A DNA stretch of 64,000 nucleotides from Streptomyces mutabilis (GTDB taxonomy: Bacteria > Actinomycetota > Actinomycetes > Streptomycetales > Streptomycetaceae): NCBI RefSeq assembly GCF_014649815.1, contig NZ_BMTT01000020.1, positions 28,720 to 92,719 on the forward strand, in the 5' to 3' direction. The position numbers were made by a program, and so were the translations under genes. The notes below the pieces were generated by a model that was not told where the DNA came from, did no database searches, and was given only the letters and a program-made list of their open reading frames with translations. Shown in pieces: positions 21,597 through 30,625 of this stretch. Each line of letters begins with the position of its first letter. Position 1 is the stretch's first letter.

Positions 21597-23384
21597 CTAT
21601 CCTGCCCGCTCGCCCCCGAACAGCGCGAGGGCCGTGTTCACCAGGCCGATGTGGCTGAAGGCCTGCGGGAAGTTGCCGAGCTGGCGGCCGGCCACCGGGT
21701 CGTACTCCTCGGCCAGCAGTCCCACGTCGTTGGCGAGCCCCACCAGCCGTTCGAACAGCTCCCGGGCCTCCTTCGCGCGACCGGCGGCGTGCAGCGCGTC
21801 CGCGTACCAGAAGGAGCACACCAGGAAGGTCCCCTCGCCGCCCGGCAGCCCGTCGACGGGTTCCCCCTCGGTGCTGTACCGGCGCACGAGGCCGTCCCGG
21901 GTCAGCTCCGTGCCGATCGCGTCGACCGTCCCGACGACCCGGGGGTCGTCCGGCGGCAGGAACCCCACGCGCGGGATGAGCAGCAGCGAGGCGTCCAGCT
22001 CCCGGGAGCCGTAGGACTGGGTGAAGGTGTTGCGCTCCGGGTCGTAGCCTTTCGCGCACACCTCCCGGTGCACCTCGTCACGCAGCTCGCGCCAGCCGTC
22101 CGGATCACCGCCGCTCAGTTCCGGGTGCTCCTCCAGCGTGCGCACGGCCCGGTCCAGCGCCACCCACGTCATCACCTTCGAGTGCACGAACTGCCGGCGC
22201 CCGCCGCGCACCTCCCACAGCCCCTCGTCGGGCTCGCGCCACGCCGTGGCCAGGAAGTCCATCAGCGCGCACTGCAGCTCCCACATCTGCGGCTGCGGGG
22301 GCATGCCCGCCAGCCGGGCCAGCGACAGGGAGTCCATGACCTCGCCGTACACGTCCAGCTGGAGCTGGTTCACGGCGTCGTTGCCGACCCGTACGGGCGT
22401 GGACTCGGCGAAGCCGGACAGCCACGGCAGCTCGAACTCCGGCAGCCGCCGCTCACCCGCCAGGCCGTACATGATCTGCAGGTCCGCCGGGTTCCCCGCG
22501 ACCGCGCGCAGCAGCCAGTCGCGCCAGGCCTCGGCCTCCTCCAGGTACCCGGCCGACAGCAGGGCGCCCAGGGTGAGGGTGGAGTCCCGCAGCCAGCAGA
22601 AACGGTAGTCCCAGTTGCGTACGCCGCCCGGCTCCTCGGGCAGCGAGGTGGTCGGCGCGGCCACGATGCCGCCGGTGGGCTTGTAGGTGAGCGCCTTGAG
22701 GGTGATCAGCGAGCGGACGACGGCGTCCCGGTACGGACCGTCGTAGCGGCAGTGCGCGGCCCAGGCCCTCCAGTCCTCGATGCTGTGCTCCAGGGCGATG
22801 AACGGGTCGACCAGTGCGGGGCGGAATTCGTGCGAGGGGTGCCAGGTGAGGACGAACGCGACCTTCTCGCCCTCGGCGACCGTGAACTCCGCGTGGGTCC
22901 CGAAGTCCTTGCCCCAGCTGCGCACCTCCGGTTCGCTGCGCAGCCACGCCGAGTCCGGCCCGGCGACCGCCACCCGGTGGCCGTCGGCCCGGCGCATCCA
23001 GGGCACGACCGAGCCGTAGTCGAAGCGCAGCCGCAGCACGCTGTGCACGGTGACCTCGCCGCGCAGGCCCTCCACGACGCGTACGAGGTCGGGGGCGCGG
23101 TCGCGCTGGGGCATGAAGTCGGTGACCCGTACGGCGCCGTCCTCGGTCTCCCACTCGGTGTCCAGGACCAGGGTGTCCGGCCGGTAGGCGCGCCGGGTGC
23201 AGCGCTCCGCCCCCTCGGGGGCGATACGCCAGTGGCCGTTGTCCTCGTCGCCGAGCAGCTTGGCGAAGCAGGCGGCGGAGTCGAAGCGGGGCAGACAGAG
23301 CCAGTCCACGGAGCCGTCCGTGCCGACCAGGGCCGCGGTCTGCTCGTCGCCGATGAGCGCGTAGTCCTCGATGCGGGGGTGCAC
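21597..23384 (-). CDS. Glycoside hydrolase family 15 (trehalase/glucoamylase-like)
   Basis: A 595-residue cytoplasmic protein of the actinobacterial GH15 type. It begins with the family start VHPRIEDYALIGDEQTAALV and GSVDWLCLPRFDS. The (alpha/alpha)6 barrel carries GGVRNWDYRFCWLRDSTLTL (about residues 280-300). The candidate catalytic acids are the Glu in EGLWEVRGG (general acid) and in LLAEEYDP (general base). Some actinobacterial members are trehalases; others are glucoamylase-like. The start is GTG at 23382-23384; a TTG at 23417 would add 11 residues. The SDR follows 4 nt downstream. Confidence 0.92.
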   Translation of the reverse strand: MHPRIEDYALIGDEQTAALVGTDGSVDWLCLPRFDSAACFAKLLGDEDNGHWRIAPEGAERCTRRAYRPDTLVLDTEWETEDGAVRVTDFMPQRDRAPDLVRVVEGLRGEVTVHSVLRLRFDYGSVVPWMRRADGHRVAVAGPDSAWLRSEPEVRSWGKDFGTHAEFTVAEGEKVAFVLTWHPSHEFRPALVDPFIALEHSIEDWRAWAAHCRYDGPYRDAVVRSLITLKALTYKPTGGIVAAPTTSLPEEPGGVRNWDYRFCWLRDSTLTLGALLSAGYLEEAEAWRDWLLRAVAGNPADLQIMYGLAGERRLPEFELPWLSGFAESTPVRVGNDAVNQLQLDVYGEVMDSLSLARLAGMPPQPQMWELQCALMDFLATAWREPDEGLWEVRGGRRQFVHSKVMTWVALDRAVRTLEEHPELSGGDPDGWRELRDEVHREVCAKGYDPERNTFTQSYGSRELDASLLLIPRVGFLPPDDPRVVGTVDAIGTELTRDGLVRRYSTEGEPVDGLPGGEGTFLVCSFWYADALHAAGRAKEARELFERLVGLANDVGLLAEEYDPVAGRQLGNFPQAFSHIGLVNTALALFGGERAG

Positions 23385-23447
23385 GGGATTCCGTCTTCCC
23401 GACGAGGAGCGGAGCAATCGGATCCGTTCGCGCGCTCCGCCGGGCGG

Positions 23448-24239
23448 CTACACCGCCGCGGGTTCCGGCTGCGCCGGCTCCACGTCCTCGGCGGCCTCAC
23501 GATCGCGCTTCTCGCGGCGGACCAGGAACCACCAGCCGACCGGTACGGCGGCGGCGAACAGCCACCACTGGACGGCGTACGCGAAGTTCAGCGCGGCGTC
23601 CTCGTTGCCGGGCCTGCCGATCCGCTCCGGGGTGTCGCCCTTCGGCTCCGGCTCGATCAGGACGACGTATCCGCCGAGGACCGGGGCGTCCAGGCGCTCG
23701 GCCTGCTGCTCACTGTTGATGAGCATGATCTGCCGGTCCGGCAGTCCCTCGAGGTCCTTGATGCCGCTCGCTTCGGTCGTCTCGTCGGGCATGAGTCGCC
23801 CGGTGACGGTGATCTCTCCCCGGGGCGGCGCGGGGACCTCGGGGAACGCGGTCTGGCTCGGGCCGTCCGCGGGGATCCAGCCCCGGTTGACCAGCAGGAC
23901 CTTGCCGTCGTTCAGCACGAAAGGGGTCAGTACGTGGTAGCCGATGTTGTCGTCGGAGTCGGTGCGGCGGCGGACGACGACCTCCCGGTCCGTGTCGAAG
24001 TGCCCCTTCGCGGTGACGGTGCGGTACCGCTCACGCGTGGTGATCTTCTTCCCGGGAGCGGTCAGCGACTGAGCGGGCACCGGCGCCGCGTCGAGCGCCC
24101 GCGCGACCAGGTCGTTCCGGGCGGTGCGTTCCTCGTAGCGGTGCATCTGCCAGAGGCCCAGCCGGATCATCGTGGGGATGAGCAGCACGGCGACCAGCGT
24201 GAGGATCACCCACTGGCGGGACAGGAGGAAGCGGTACAC
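23448..24239 (-). CDS. SURF1-family cytochrome oxidase assembly protein
   Basis: A 263-residue inner-membrane protein with one helix at each end: residues 8-27 (WVILTLVAVLLIPTMIRLG, then LWQMHRYEER) and about 222-243 (LNFAYAVQWWLFAAAVPVGWWF). The extracytoplasmic domain contains the SURF1 landmarks LLVNRGWIPADG and LNFAYAVQWW. It is expected to help assemble the haem centres of aa3-type oxidase. The start is GTG at 24237-24239. The GH15 gene follows 63 nt downstream. Confidence 0.93.
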   Translation of the reverse strand: MYRFLLSRQWVILTLVAVLLIPTMIRLGLWQMHRYEERTARNDLVARALDAAPVPAQSLTAPGKKITTRERYRTVTAKGHFDTDREVVVRRRTDSDDNIGYHVLTPFVLNDGKVLLVNRGWIPADGPSQTAFPEVPAPPRGEITVTGRLMPDETTEASGIKDLEGLPDRQIMLINSEQQAERLDAPVLGGYVVLIEPEPKGDTPERIGRPGNEDAALNFAYAVQWWLFAAAVPVGWWFLVRREKRDREAAEDVEPAQPEPAAV

Positions 24240-24265
24240 GCATCGACGGTACCTTGACCGCGATC

Positions 24266-24295
24266 GGCCCTCGCGGGGAGGTCCCCGCGAGGGCC
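24266..24295 (-). terminator. Inverted repeat between the zinc-protein gene and SURF1
   Basis: Perfect 13-nt arms (24266-24278 and 24283-24295) with loop AGGT. It lies downstream of the minus-strand gene 24446-24679 and just ahead of SURF1, and is likely a terminator for the former. Its right arm touches the CRISPR-like element at 24292. Confidence 0.6.
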
Positions 24296-24381
24296 ATGGC
24301 CCCGCGTCGGCGGGGAGCACACCACCGGCTTGTAGCGCCGGGGGGTCTACCGCGGACCATTCCCGCGTCGGCGGGAGGCAC
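24292..24381 (-). CRISPR. Degenerate two-repeat type I-E-like CRISPR remnant
   Basis: Two 29-nt units (24292-24320 and 24353-24381) are separated by exactly 32 nt (24321-24352), the type I-E geometry of 61 nt per unit. Their shared 20-nt core CCCGCGTCGGCGGG-GCAC differs at two positions. Read on the minus strand each begins GTGC and has a hairpin core (CCCCGC-CGAC-GCGGGG in the first). The second ends GGAATGGTCC, close to Streptomyces type I-E repeats (GTGCTCCCCGC...GCGGGGATGGTCC, from memory). The first repeat's 3' end (CCATGGCC) is degraded. No third repeat at 61-nt spacing and no cas genes are visible. Chance similarity of GC-rich hairpins is the alternative. Confidence 0.5.
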
Positions 24382-24445
24382 GTTCGACACCCATGCCGCG
24401 GCGTGGATGTCAGCAAGCCGTTCGCCGGGCGGTCACGCGAACCGC

Positions 24446-24679
24446 TCAGACCTTGTCGACGATCCCCGCCCTCCCCTCCGCGCGGGCGCAGTGGGCGCCG
24501 CAGTACCAGTGGCCCTCGACCTCGACGCCCTGGCCGATGATCTGCACCCGGCAGTGCTCGCAGATGGGGGCCATCCGGTGGATCGCGCAGGAGAAGCAGT
24601 CGAAGACGTGCACCGCTCCCTGGGCGTGGACCTCGAAGGTCATTCCGTAGTTGTTGCCGCAGACTTCACATGTCGCCAT
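24446..24679 (-). CDS. Small zinc-binding (LIM/metallothionein-like) protein
   Basis: A 77-residue protein rich in Cys and His: CEVC near the N-terminus, FDCFSCAIH, ICEHC and WYCGAHC. These pairs can form two zinc sites, as in prokaryotic LIM-like or metallothionein-type proteins (MATCEVCGNNYGM start). It is common in actinobacteria, and its partner and function are unknown. The start is ATG at 24677-24679. Confidence 0.85.
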   Translation of the reverse strand: MATCEVCGNNYGMTFEVHAQGAVHVFDCFSCAIHRMAPICEHCRVQIIGQGVEVEGHWYCGAHCARAEGRAGIVDKV

Positions 24680-24785
24680 GCGCCACAGGGTGAGCCGTCA
24701 CCGCGACGCGGGCGAGCGGGCGCCGGGCGAGTCGCCCGGAATCACCCGTCCGTACGGCTCGTCCTCCGTTCCCGCACGGACCGGC

Positions 24786-25778
24786 TCACGGCTCGGCGTC
24801 CGCGGGCTCGACGTCCCGCAGGAGCTGCCCGAAGGCCGCCTCGTCCACCACCGGCGTGCCGTACTGGCGGGCCTTGACCACTTTGGACGTGCCCGAGTCC
24901 GGGTCGTTGGTGACCAGGAGGCTGGTCAGCCGGGACAGGCTGGTGGCCACGTGCAGGCCGGCCTCGGTCGCGCGGTCCTCCAGCAGGTCCCGCTCGACCG
25001 AGGTGTCACCCGAGAAGGCGACCCGCATGCCCTGCTTGAGTCTCTTGCCCTCTACGTAACGGCCCGGGTTGGGATACGGGCAAGCGGGCCTCCGGCGGGA
25101 GGGGCGCCAACTGGACGGCCGGTAGCCGCCGTAACCGGCCTGCTGTCCGATCCGGGGGGCGGGCGCGTCCGACCACTCGGTCAGCGGCCGGCACTCGTGC
25201 AGCGGCAGCCGCAGACCGCCCGCCGCCGCGGCGAGCAGGCTCGGCCGGAACACCTCCGCCAGCACCCGCGCGTCGTCCAGCGCGTGGTGCGCCCGCTGCT
25301 GCACGACTCCGAAGTGGGCGGCCAGCGACTCCAGCTTGTGGTTGGGCAGCGGGAGGTCCAGCGCCTTGGAGAGCGCGATGGTGCACAGCCGCTGCCGCAC
25401 CGGCGCCGCACGCTCGGCGCGGGCGTACTCGCGGGCGATCATCTGCCAGTCGAAGACGGCGTTGTGCGCCACGAGCACCCGTCCGTCGAGGCGGGCCGCG
25501 AACTCCTCGGCGACGTCCGGGAAGAGGGGCGCGCCCCGGAGCACCTCGCTAGTCAGACCGTGTATCCACACCGGGCCCGGGTCCCGCTCCGGATTGACCA
25601 GGGTGTACCAGTGGTCCTCGACCTCGCCGCGGGCGTCCAGACGGTAGACGGCCGCGGAGATGATGCGGTCGTCGCGGGCCAGGCCGGTGGTCTCCACGTC
25701 GACGACCGCGTATCCCTGCGGATACGCGGTCGGCCACGCCGTGGCGGACGGCGCTGCGGTCGTACGGTCTTCGAGCAT
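24786..25778 (-). CDS. DEDDh 3'-5' exonuclease with a C-terminal BRCT-like domain
   Basis: A 330-residue protein similar to the DNA polymerase III epsilon proofreading domain. Exo I is VVDVETTGL (about residue 26, DxE). Exo II lies in VAHNAVFDWQMI and Exo III in HHALDDARVL (H and D). The C-terminal part (about 245-320) runs KQGMRVAFSGDTSVERDLLEDRATEAG then LLVTNDPDSGTSKVVKARQYG, a BRCT pattern. It probably acts in DNA repair rather than as the replicative proofreader. The Arg/Pro-rich spacer (about 210-240) is low complexity. Starts ATG; no close operon partner. Confidence 0.93.
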   Translation of the reverse strand: MLEDRTTAAPSATAWPTAYPQGYAVVDVETTGLARDDRIISAAVYRLDARGEVEDHWYTLVNPERDPGPVWIHGLTSEVLRGAPLFPDVAEEFAARLDGRVLVAHNAVFDWQMIAREYARAERAAPVRQRLCTIALSKALDLPLPNHKLESLAAHFGVVQQRAHHALDDARVLAEVFRPSLLAAAAGGLRLPLHECRPLTEWSDAPAPRIGQQAGYGGYRPSSWRPSRRRPACPYPNPGRYVEGKRLKQGMRVAFSGDTSVERDLLEDRATEAGLHVATSLSRLTSLLVTNDPDSGTSKVVKARQYGTPVVDEAAFGQLLRDVEPADAEP

Positions 25779-25891
25779 GGTCCATGAGGATACGGGCCGC
25801 GACCGACACTCGGGTCAGGCAGGTGCCGCGCGGCGCCGCGGCGGAACGGTCCCTCCGTCAAGCGACCGGCCCGGAGCGGAAGTTGTGGGGC

Positions 25892-26899
25892 TCACCACCG
25901 GATCGGTACCGGAAGGGCCGTCAGCAGTCCGGACACCGCGACCACGACACCGAGGACGGCGACCTCCGCGCGCGCGGGGGAGCAGGCGGTCAGCGGGTCG
26001 GCCGCACGGCTCAGCCGGACCCTGGCCCACAGGGCGAGAGCGGTTACGGCGACCATGAGGATCACCTTGGCGAGCAGGACCCGTCCGTACGCCGTGTCCG
26101 TCAGCTGGTCCACGATCGTGCCCGGCGGCATCCGGCGCAGCGAACTGCACACGCCGGTCGCCGTGATGGCGGCGAGCAGCACGGCCGCCACGCGCGCGTA
26201 GAGCCCCAGCAGGGCCGGGCCGGCCTCGGCGTCCCGCCAGGCGCGCAGGGTCCGCAGCGCGTACAGCAGGCCGCCCACCCACAGCGAGGCGCACGTCAGG
26301 TGGACGAGGGTCAGGCCCGACCCGAGCAGCGGGCTGTACTCGGTCGTGGGGTGCGCGCGCAGCGCCTCCGCGACGATCACCGCGGCCAGCGGCCAGACCT
26401 GGAGGCCCGGCCGGCGGGAGGTGGCGCACAGGCCGGCCGCGAGGAACGCGTTGACCTCCAGGAGCGCGAGTTTGCCGTCGCGGGACGAGTAGAGGCCGCC
26501 GACGTCGATGTCGGCGACGCTGTCCGGCACCAGATTGCCCGTTGCCACCACCGACGCCAGGCCCAGCGCGGCGACGAAGCCGACGGCGCTCGCGTAGGCG
26601 GACCAGGTGCGGGGGCGTTCCGGGGGAGCGCCGGGGAGCGACTTGGCGAGCCGGTTCACGAAGAGTTCGCCGAGCGAGACGCTCAGCGCGGCGAAGAGCA
26701 CCGTGCGCAGCAGGGCTATGCCGCCGGTGCCGGGTGCCTCGGCCTCCCCGGTGCCGTGCAGGGCGGGGGACGGGCCGAGGACGGGTATCAGCGCGGCCAG
26801 CACCACCAGCACGAGCACGGCCGCGGCCCGGCCGGCGCCGGAGGGCCGCGCGTGCCGTCCGGTGCCGGTGGTCCGGGACGGGGGTCTTGTCAAGGTCAC
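25892..26899 (-). CDS. CopD-domain membrane protein (copper-resistance D family)
   Basis: A 335-residue polytopic membrane protein with about eight helices. The N-terminus is Arg-rich then hydrophobic (AAAVLVLVVLAALIPVLG). The C-terminal CopD-type domain (about residues 195-320) includes LTLVHLTCASLWVGGLLYALRTL with the characteristic His/Trp and GRVLLAKVILMVAVTALAL. It is expected to take part in copper uptake or handling at the membrane. No CopC domain is fused. The GTG at 26897-26899 was chosen as start because the frame upstream has no coding character. Confidence 0.85.
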   Translation of the reverse strand: MTLTRPPSRTTGTGRHARPSGAGRAAAVLVLVVLAALIPVLGPSPALHGTGEAEAPGTGGIALLRTVLFAALSVSLGELFVNRLAKSLPGAPPERPRTWSAYASAVGFVAALGLASVVATGNLVPDSVADIDVGGLYSSRDGKLALLEVNAFLAAGLCATSRRPGLQVWPLAAVIVAEALRAHPTTEYSPLLGSGLTLVHLTCASLWVGGLLYALRTLRAWRDAEAGPALLGLYARVAAVLLAAITATGVCSSLRRMPPGTIVDQLTDTAYGRVLLAKVILMVAVTALALWARVRLSRAADPLTACSPARAEVAVLGVVVAVSGLLTALPVPIRW

Positions 26900-27103
26900 C
26901 TCGAGATCTTCACCAGCTCCCCAGATCCGGGCAAGTTCCGGAGAACAACTGGCGGTCCGGCATTCCGTACATGAGGACGTTTTCGGCCGCCGTACGGTTC
27001 GGGGATCGCCGGAAGCGGGTGAGTGAGGCGTCACACTCACCGTGCGGCGTCCGTCCCCTGCCGGTCGGATGCTCAGGGGGCGCGGGGACCTCGCCGCACG
27101 CAC

Positions 27104-27137
27104 GAGGCGGGCCGGGAGAGAACCCCCGGCCCGCCTC
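27104..27137 (-). terminator. Terminator after the first subtilase gene
   Basis: Perfect 13-nt arms (27104-27116 and 27125-27137) with an 8-nt loop, 40 nt beyond the subtilase stop. GC-rich, no T-tract. Confidence 0.75.
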
Positions 27138-27176
27138 ACGCGCGCGTGGTGACCGTCGTGGCCACCGGGACGCCGG

Positions 27177-28697
27177 TTACCGGGTCACCGCGTCCAGCGC
27201 GTCCGCCATGCCCCAGCCGTAGAAGCCGTTGCGGTTCTTCGAGCCCTCGCACACTGCGTCGACCTTGCCGTCGCCGTCGATGTCGTACGGCTTGGTGCAC
27301 GCGGTGGCGTCGGCCTGGGCGTACAGCAGGGCCTTGACCATGGCCGGGGAGGCGTGCGGGTGCGTCGACTTGATCAGGGCGGCCACGCCCGCGACGTGCG
27401 GCGAGGCCATCGACGTACCGGCCATGTAGCCCCACTTGCCGCCGGGCAGCGTGCCCAGGATCAGTCCGCTGGTGGCGGGCGGCTCGGGCTTCTGGTAGGC
27501 CGTCGAGTCGCCGCCGGGCGCGGCGATGTCGACGACGCCCAGACCGTGGTTGGAGAAGGACGACTTGAGGCCCTTGGCGCCGGTCGAGGCGACCGTCACG
27601 ACGCCCGGCAGCTGGGTCGGGATGTCCAGGCACTCGGACGGGTCGACGACACGGTCGCCGGGCGCGGTGTCGTTCGGGGAGGACGGGTCGGTGATCTCGT
27701 CGGAGGAGAGGTCGTAGTTCTCGTTGCCGGCCGCGGCGACGTTGACCGCGCCCTTCTTCTCCGCGTACCGCGAGGCCCGGGTGACGGCCTCGACGAGCGC
27801 CTTCTGGTCCGGGTCGTTCTTGCAGTTGAAGTACCAGGGGTCGGTGTAATAGCTGTTGTTGGTCACGTCCACGTCGTGCTCGGCCGCCCACATGAAGCCG
27901 CAGACCACGGCCTCGGTGTAGAAGAAGCCGTCGGGGTTGGACACCTTGATGCCGGAGACCTTCACCCCGGGTGCCACGCCGGTCATGCCGACGCCGTTCT
28001 TGGCGGCGGCGATCTCCCCGGCCACGTGGGTGCCGTGCGGGCTCTCCGCCGCGCTCGGCCGCCAGGCGCCGTCGGTGGTGTCCGGCTTGCCGGAGACGCA
28101 GTTGACGGAGGCGTCCCGGTCGAAGTTCGGGGCGATGTCCGGGTGGGTGTCGTCCACGCCCGTGTCGATGACCGCGACGGTCACCTTCTCGCTGCCCAGC
28201 GACTTCTCGTGCGCCTTGTCCGCCTTGATGGCGGGCAGGTCCCACTGGAGTCCCTGCAGCGGGTCCTGGCCCTCGGCGGCCTCGGCGGCGGCGATCTCCT
28301 GGCCACTGAGCACCTTCGGCGCACCGGTGTCGGTGGTGGCGGCCGACGGCAGCGGCGCGGTGCGGGTGGCGCCGGCCGACTGCACGCCGCGCACCTTGCG
28401 GACGGTCTTGGCGAAGTCCGGGTTCGCGGAGTGGACGACGACCACGCCGATCCGGTCGTACGACGTCACGATCGTGCCGCCGGCCTTGGTTATCTCCCGC
28501 TTCACGTGTGCCGAAGGGCCGTGCCCGGCGCGGACGTTGACGACGTAGCTCATCGAGGACGACGAGTCCGCCGAGAGCGTGGGAGCGGCCTCGGCGGCGG
28601 AGGCCGGGGCGCCCGGCAGGAACGCCAGCGACGCGGCCATGGCCATGCCGGCCGGGATCGCGAGGGCACGGCGGTGACGCGGGTGGGGAGCTGTCAT
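27177..28697 (-). CDS. Secreted subtilisin-like serine protease (S8), downstream copy
   Basis: A 506-residue exported protease. The signal peptide is at residues 1-34 (RHRRALAIPAGMAMAASLAFLP, cleavage near ASA-A). An I9-like pro-region follows (about 50-120, SYVVNVRAG...). The catalytic triad is complete: Asp in VIDTGVDDTH (about 179), His in HGTHVAGE (about 222) and Ser in GTSMASPHVAG (about 430). Near the C-terminus DIDGDGKVDAVCEG looks like a calcium-binding loop. Very similar to the next gene upstream, so a tandem duplication. Start ATG at 28697. Probably extracellular protein degradation. Confidence 0.96.
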   Translation of the reverse strand: MTAPHPRHRRALAIPAGMAMAASLAFLPGAPASAAEAAPTLSADSSSSMSYVVNVRAGHGPSAHVKREITKAGGTIVTSYDRIGVVVVHSANPDFAKTVRKVRGVQSAGATRTAPLPSAATTDTGAPKVLSGQEIAAAEAAEGQDPLQGLQWDLPAIKADKAHEKSLGSEKVTVAVIDTGVDDTHPDIAPNFDRDASVNCVSGKPDTTDGAWRPSAAESPHGTHVAGEIAAAKNGVGMTGVAPGVKVSGIKVSNPDGFFYTEAVVCGFMWAAEHDVDVTNNSYYTDPWYFNCKNDPDQKALVEAVTRASRYAEKKGAVNVAAAGNENYDLSSDEITDPSSPNDTAPGDRVVDPSECLDIPTQLPGVVTVASTGAKGLKSSFSNHGLGVVDIAAPGGDSTAYQKPEPPATSGLILGTLPGGKWGYMAGTSMASPHVAGVAALIKSTHPHASPAMVKALLYAQADATACTKPYDIDGDGKVDAVCEGSKNRNGFYGWGMADALDAVTR

Positions 28698-28785
28698 GTG
28701 CGGTGTCTCCAGTTCGTTCGTGCAACCGGTGCGTGACGGTGGAAGGGAGGCGTGTGGGCCGGGACGAGGGGTGGGCGCGGGCGGG

Positions 28786-30360
28786 TCACTTCACCGCGCG
28801 CAGCGCGTCGACGATGCCGAAGCCGTAGAAGCCGTTGACACGCTCGCCGCCCTCGCAGACCGCGTCCTGCGCGCCGTCGCCGTCCTGGTCGTATGAGGCC
28901 GGGCAGCCGGGGTTGTCCGTCTGGGCCTTCAGCAGTCGCTGGAGCTGCGCCGGGGACGCCCAGGGGTGCTCCGACTTCAGCAGCGCGGCGACGCCCGCGG
29001 CGTGCGGGGAGGCCATCGAGGTGCCCTGGAGCCAGGCGTACTCGTTGTTCGGCATGGTCGACAGGATGCGGCCGTTCTTCGAGGGCGTGTCCGGGATCTG
29101 GTAGCGCCCGTCGCCGCCCGGCGCCGCGACGTCGACGACGCCCTCGCCGTACGAGGAGTAGTAGGACTTCTCCTTGTCGACGCCGGTGGCGCTGACGGTG
29201 ACGATGCCGGGCAGCTGGGTCGGCACGTCGAAGCACTCGTGCGGGTCGATGGTCCGCGTCACCGGCGTGGAGTCGTCGGGGCTGGAGTCGTCGACGACGG
29301 CGTCGGAGTCCAGGTCGTGGTTGGAGTTGCCGGCGGAGGCCAGGTGCAGGGTGCCCTTGTGCTGGGCGTACAGCTGGGCCCGGTTGACCGCGTCGACGAT
29401 CGCGCGCTGGTCCGGGTCGTCCATGCAGTTGTACAGCCAGGGGTCCACGTAGTAGCTGTTGTTGGTGATCTCCACGCCGTGGTCGGCGGCGAACATGAAG
29501 GCGCAGACGACGTTCTCGGGGTAGAAGAGGCCGTTGTCCGGGTCGCTCACCTTGATGCTGGAGACCTTCACGCCCGGTGCGACACCGGCGACACCGATGC
29601 CGTTGCGGGCGGCGGCTATCTCACCGGCCACGTGGGTGCCGTGGTAGTCGTCGGCGGTGTACGGCCGCCAGGCGCCCTCACTGGTGTCGGCCTTGCCGCC
29701 CACGCAGTTGGCGGACTGGGCGGCGGAGAAGTTCGGGGCGAGGTCGGGGTGGGTGTCGTCGACGCCGGTGTCGATCACGGCGACGGTGACCCGGGAGCTG
29801 CCCGGGTTGATCTTCGCGGCCTTGTCGGCGCCTATCGCGCGCAGGTCCCACTGGTCCGCTTCCAGGGGCTCGCTCGCCCCGGCGGCCTCGGACGCCTTCG
29901 CGGTCCGCGCGGCCTGCTCGTCGGTGAGCATCTCGGCGGCGCCCTGGTCGGTCGTCCCGGCGGCGGTCAGCGGCGCGGTGCGGGTCGCGCCCGCGGACTG
30001 CACCCCGCGGACCGTGCGTATCTCCTCGCCGAAGTCCGGGTCGGCCGAGTGGACGACGATCACGCCTATCTTCCGGTACGTGGCGACGACGCGGCCGTCG
30101 GCCTCGGCTATCGCCCGCTGCACCGACGCGATCGTGCGGTGGTCCGTCCGCGTGTTGACCACGTACGCGAGGTCGGGCGCGTCCGAGGCCCCGGCGGTCC
30201 GGGCGGCCTCCTGGGCGGTGTCCGCACCCGGGGCGGCCGAGGCGGCCGCCGGCAGGAAGCCGAGCGACGCGGTGAGCGACAGCACGACCGGCACGGCCAG
30301 AGCGAGCCGTCGTCTGGAACGCGACGACCGCGAGGGGCGCGGGGAACGCAGATGATCCAT
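28786..30360 (-). CDS. Secreted subtilisin-like serine protease (S8), upstream copy
   Basis: A 524-residue paralogue of the adjacent protease. The signal peptide (residues 1-43) has an Arg-rich start (SSRSRRRLALAVPVV), and cleavage is near ASAAPG. The pro-region is about 65-140. The triad is in VIDTGVDDTH, HGTHVAGE and GTSMASPHAAG. The terminal DQDGDGAQDAVCEG motif is kept, as is the FYGFGIVDAL ending. It is 88 nt upstream of the other copy on the same strand. Either both are cotranscribed or each has its own promoter; none is obvious. Confidence 0.96.
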   Translation of the reverse strand: MDHLRSPRPSRSSRSRRRLALAVPVVLSLTASLGFLPAAASAAPGADTAQEAARTAGASDAPDLAYVVNTRTDHRTIASVQRAIAEADGRVVATYRKIGVIVVHSADPDFGEEIRTVRGVQSAGATRTAPLTAAGTTDQGAAEMLTDEQAARTAKASEAAGASEPLEADQWDLRAIGADKAAKINPGSSRVTVAVIDTGVDDTHPDLAPNFSAAQSANCVGGKADTSEGAWRPYTADDYHGTHVAGEIAAARNGIGVAGVAPGVKVSSIKVSDPDNGLFYPENVVCAFMFAADHGVEITNNSYYVDPWLYNCMDDPDQRAIVDAVNRAQLYAQHKGTLHLASAGNSNHDLDSDAVVDDSSPDDSTPVTRTIDPHECFDVPTQLPGIVTVSATGVDKEKSYYSSYGEGVVDVAAPGGDGRYQIPDTPSKNGRILSTMPNNEYAWLQGTSMASPHAAGVAALLKSEHPWASPAQLQRLLKAQTDNPGCPASYDQDGDGAQDAVCEGGERVNGFYGFGIVDALRAVK

Positions 30361-30625
30361 GGGGTCTCCACATCATCCGGGAACGAGGCCGGCCCGAGAC
30401 GCGGGTGGTGCCCGGGCAGGTACATGACGGAGCGGTGCAGGGTGAAGCTATCCCTCGCGGTCGCCGGCCAGCAATGACCCGCGACGGGTGACTTCGGAAA
30501 GTGCGGCGCGGGTTGAACCGGTGCCGGTGGAGCGCCGTGTCGTTGGACAGGGAGCCAGAGCACGATCAGGCCCCCGTGAGAACACCGAGGTCCGAGCCGT
30601 CATGTCCGTCGTACGAGGAGACTCC

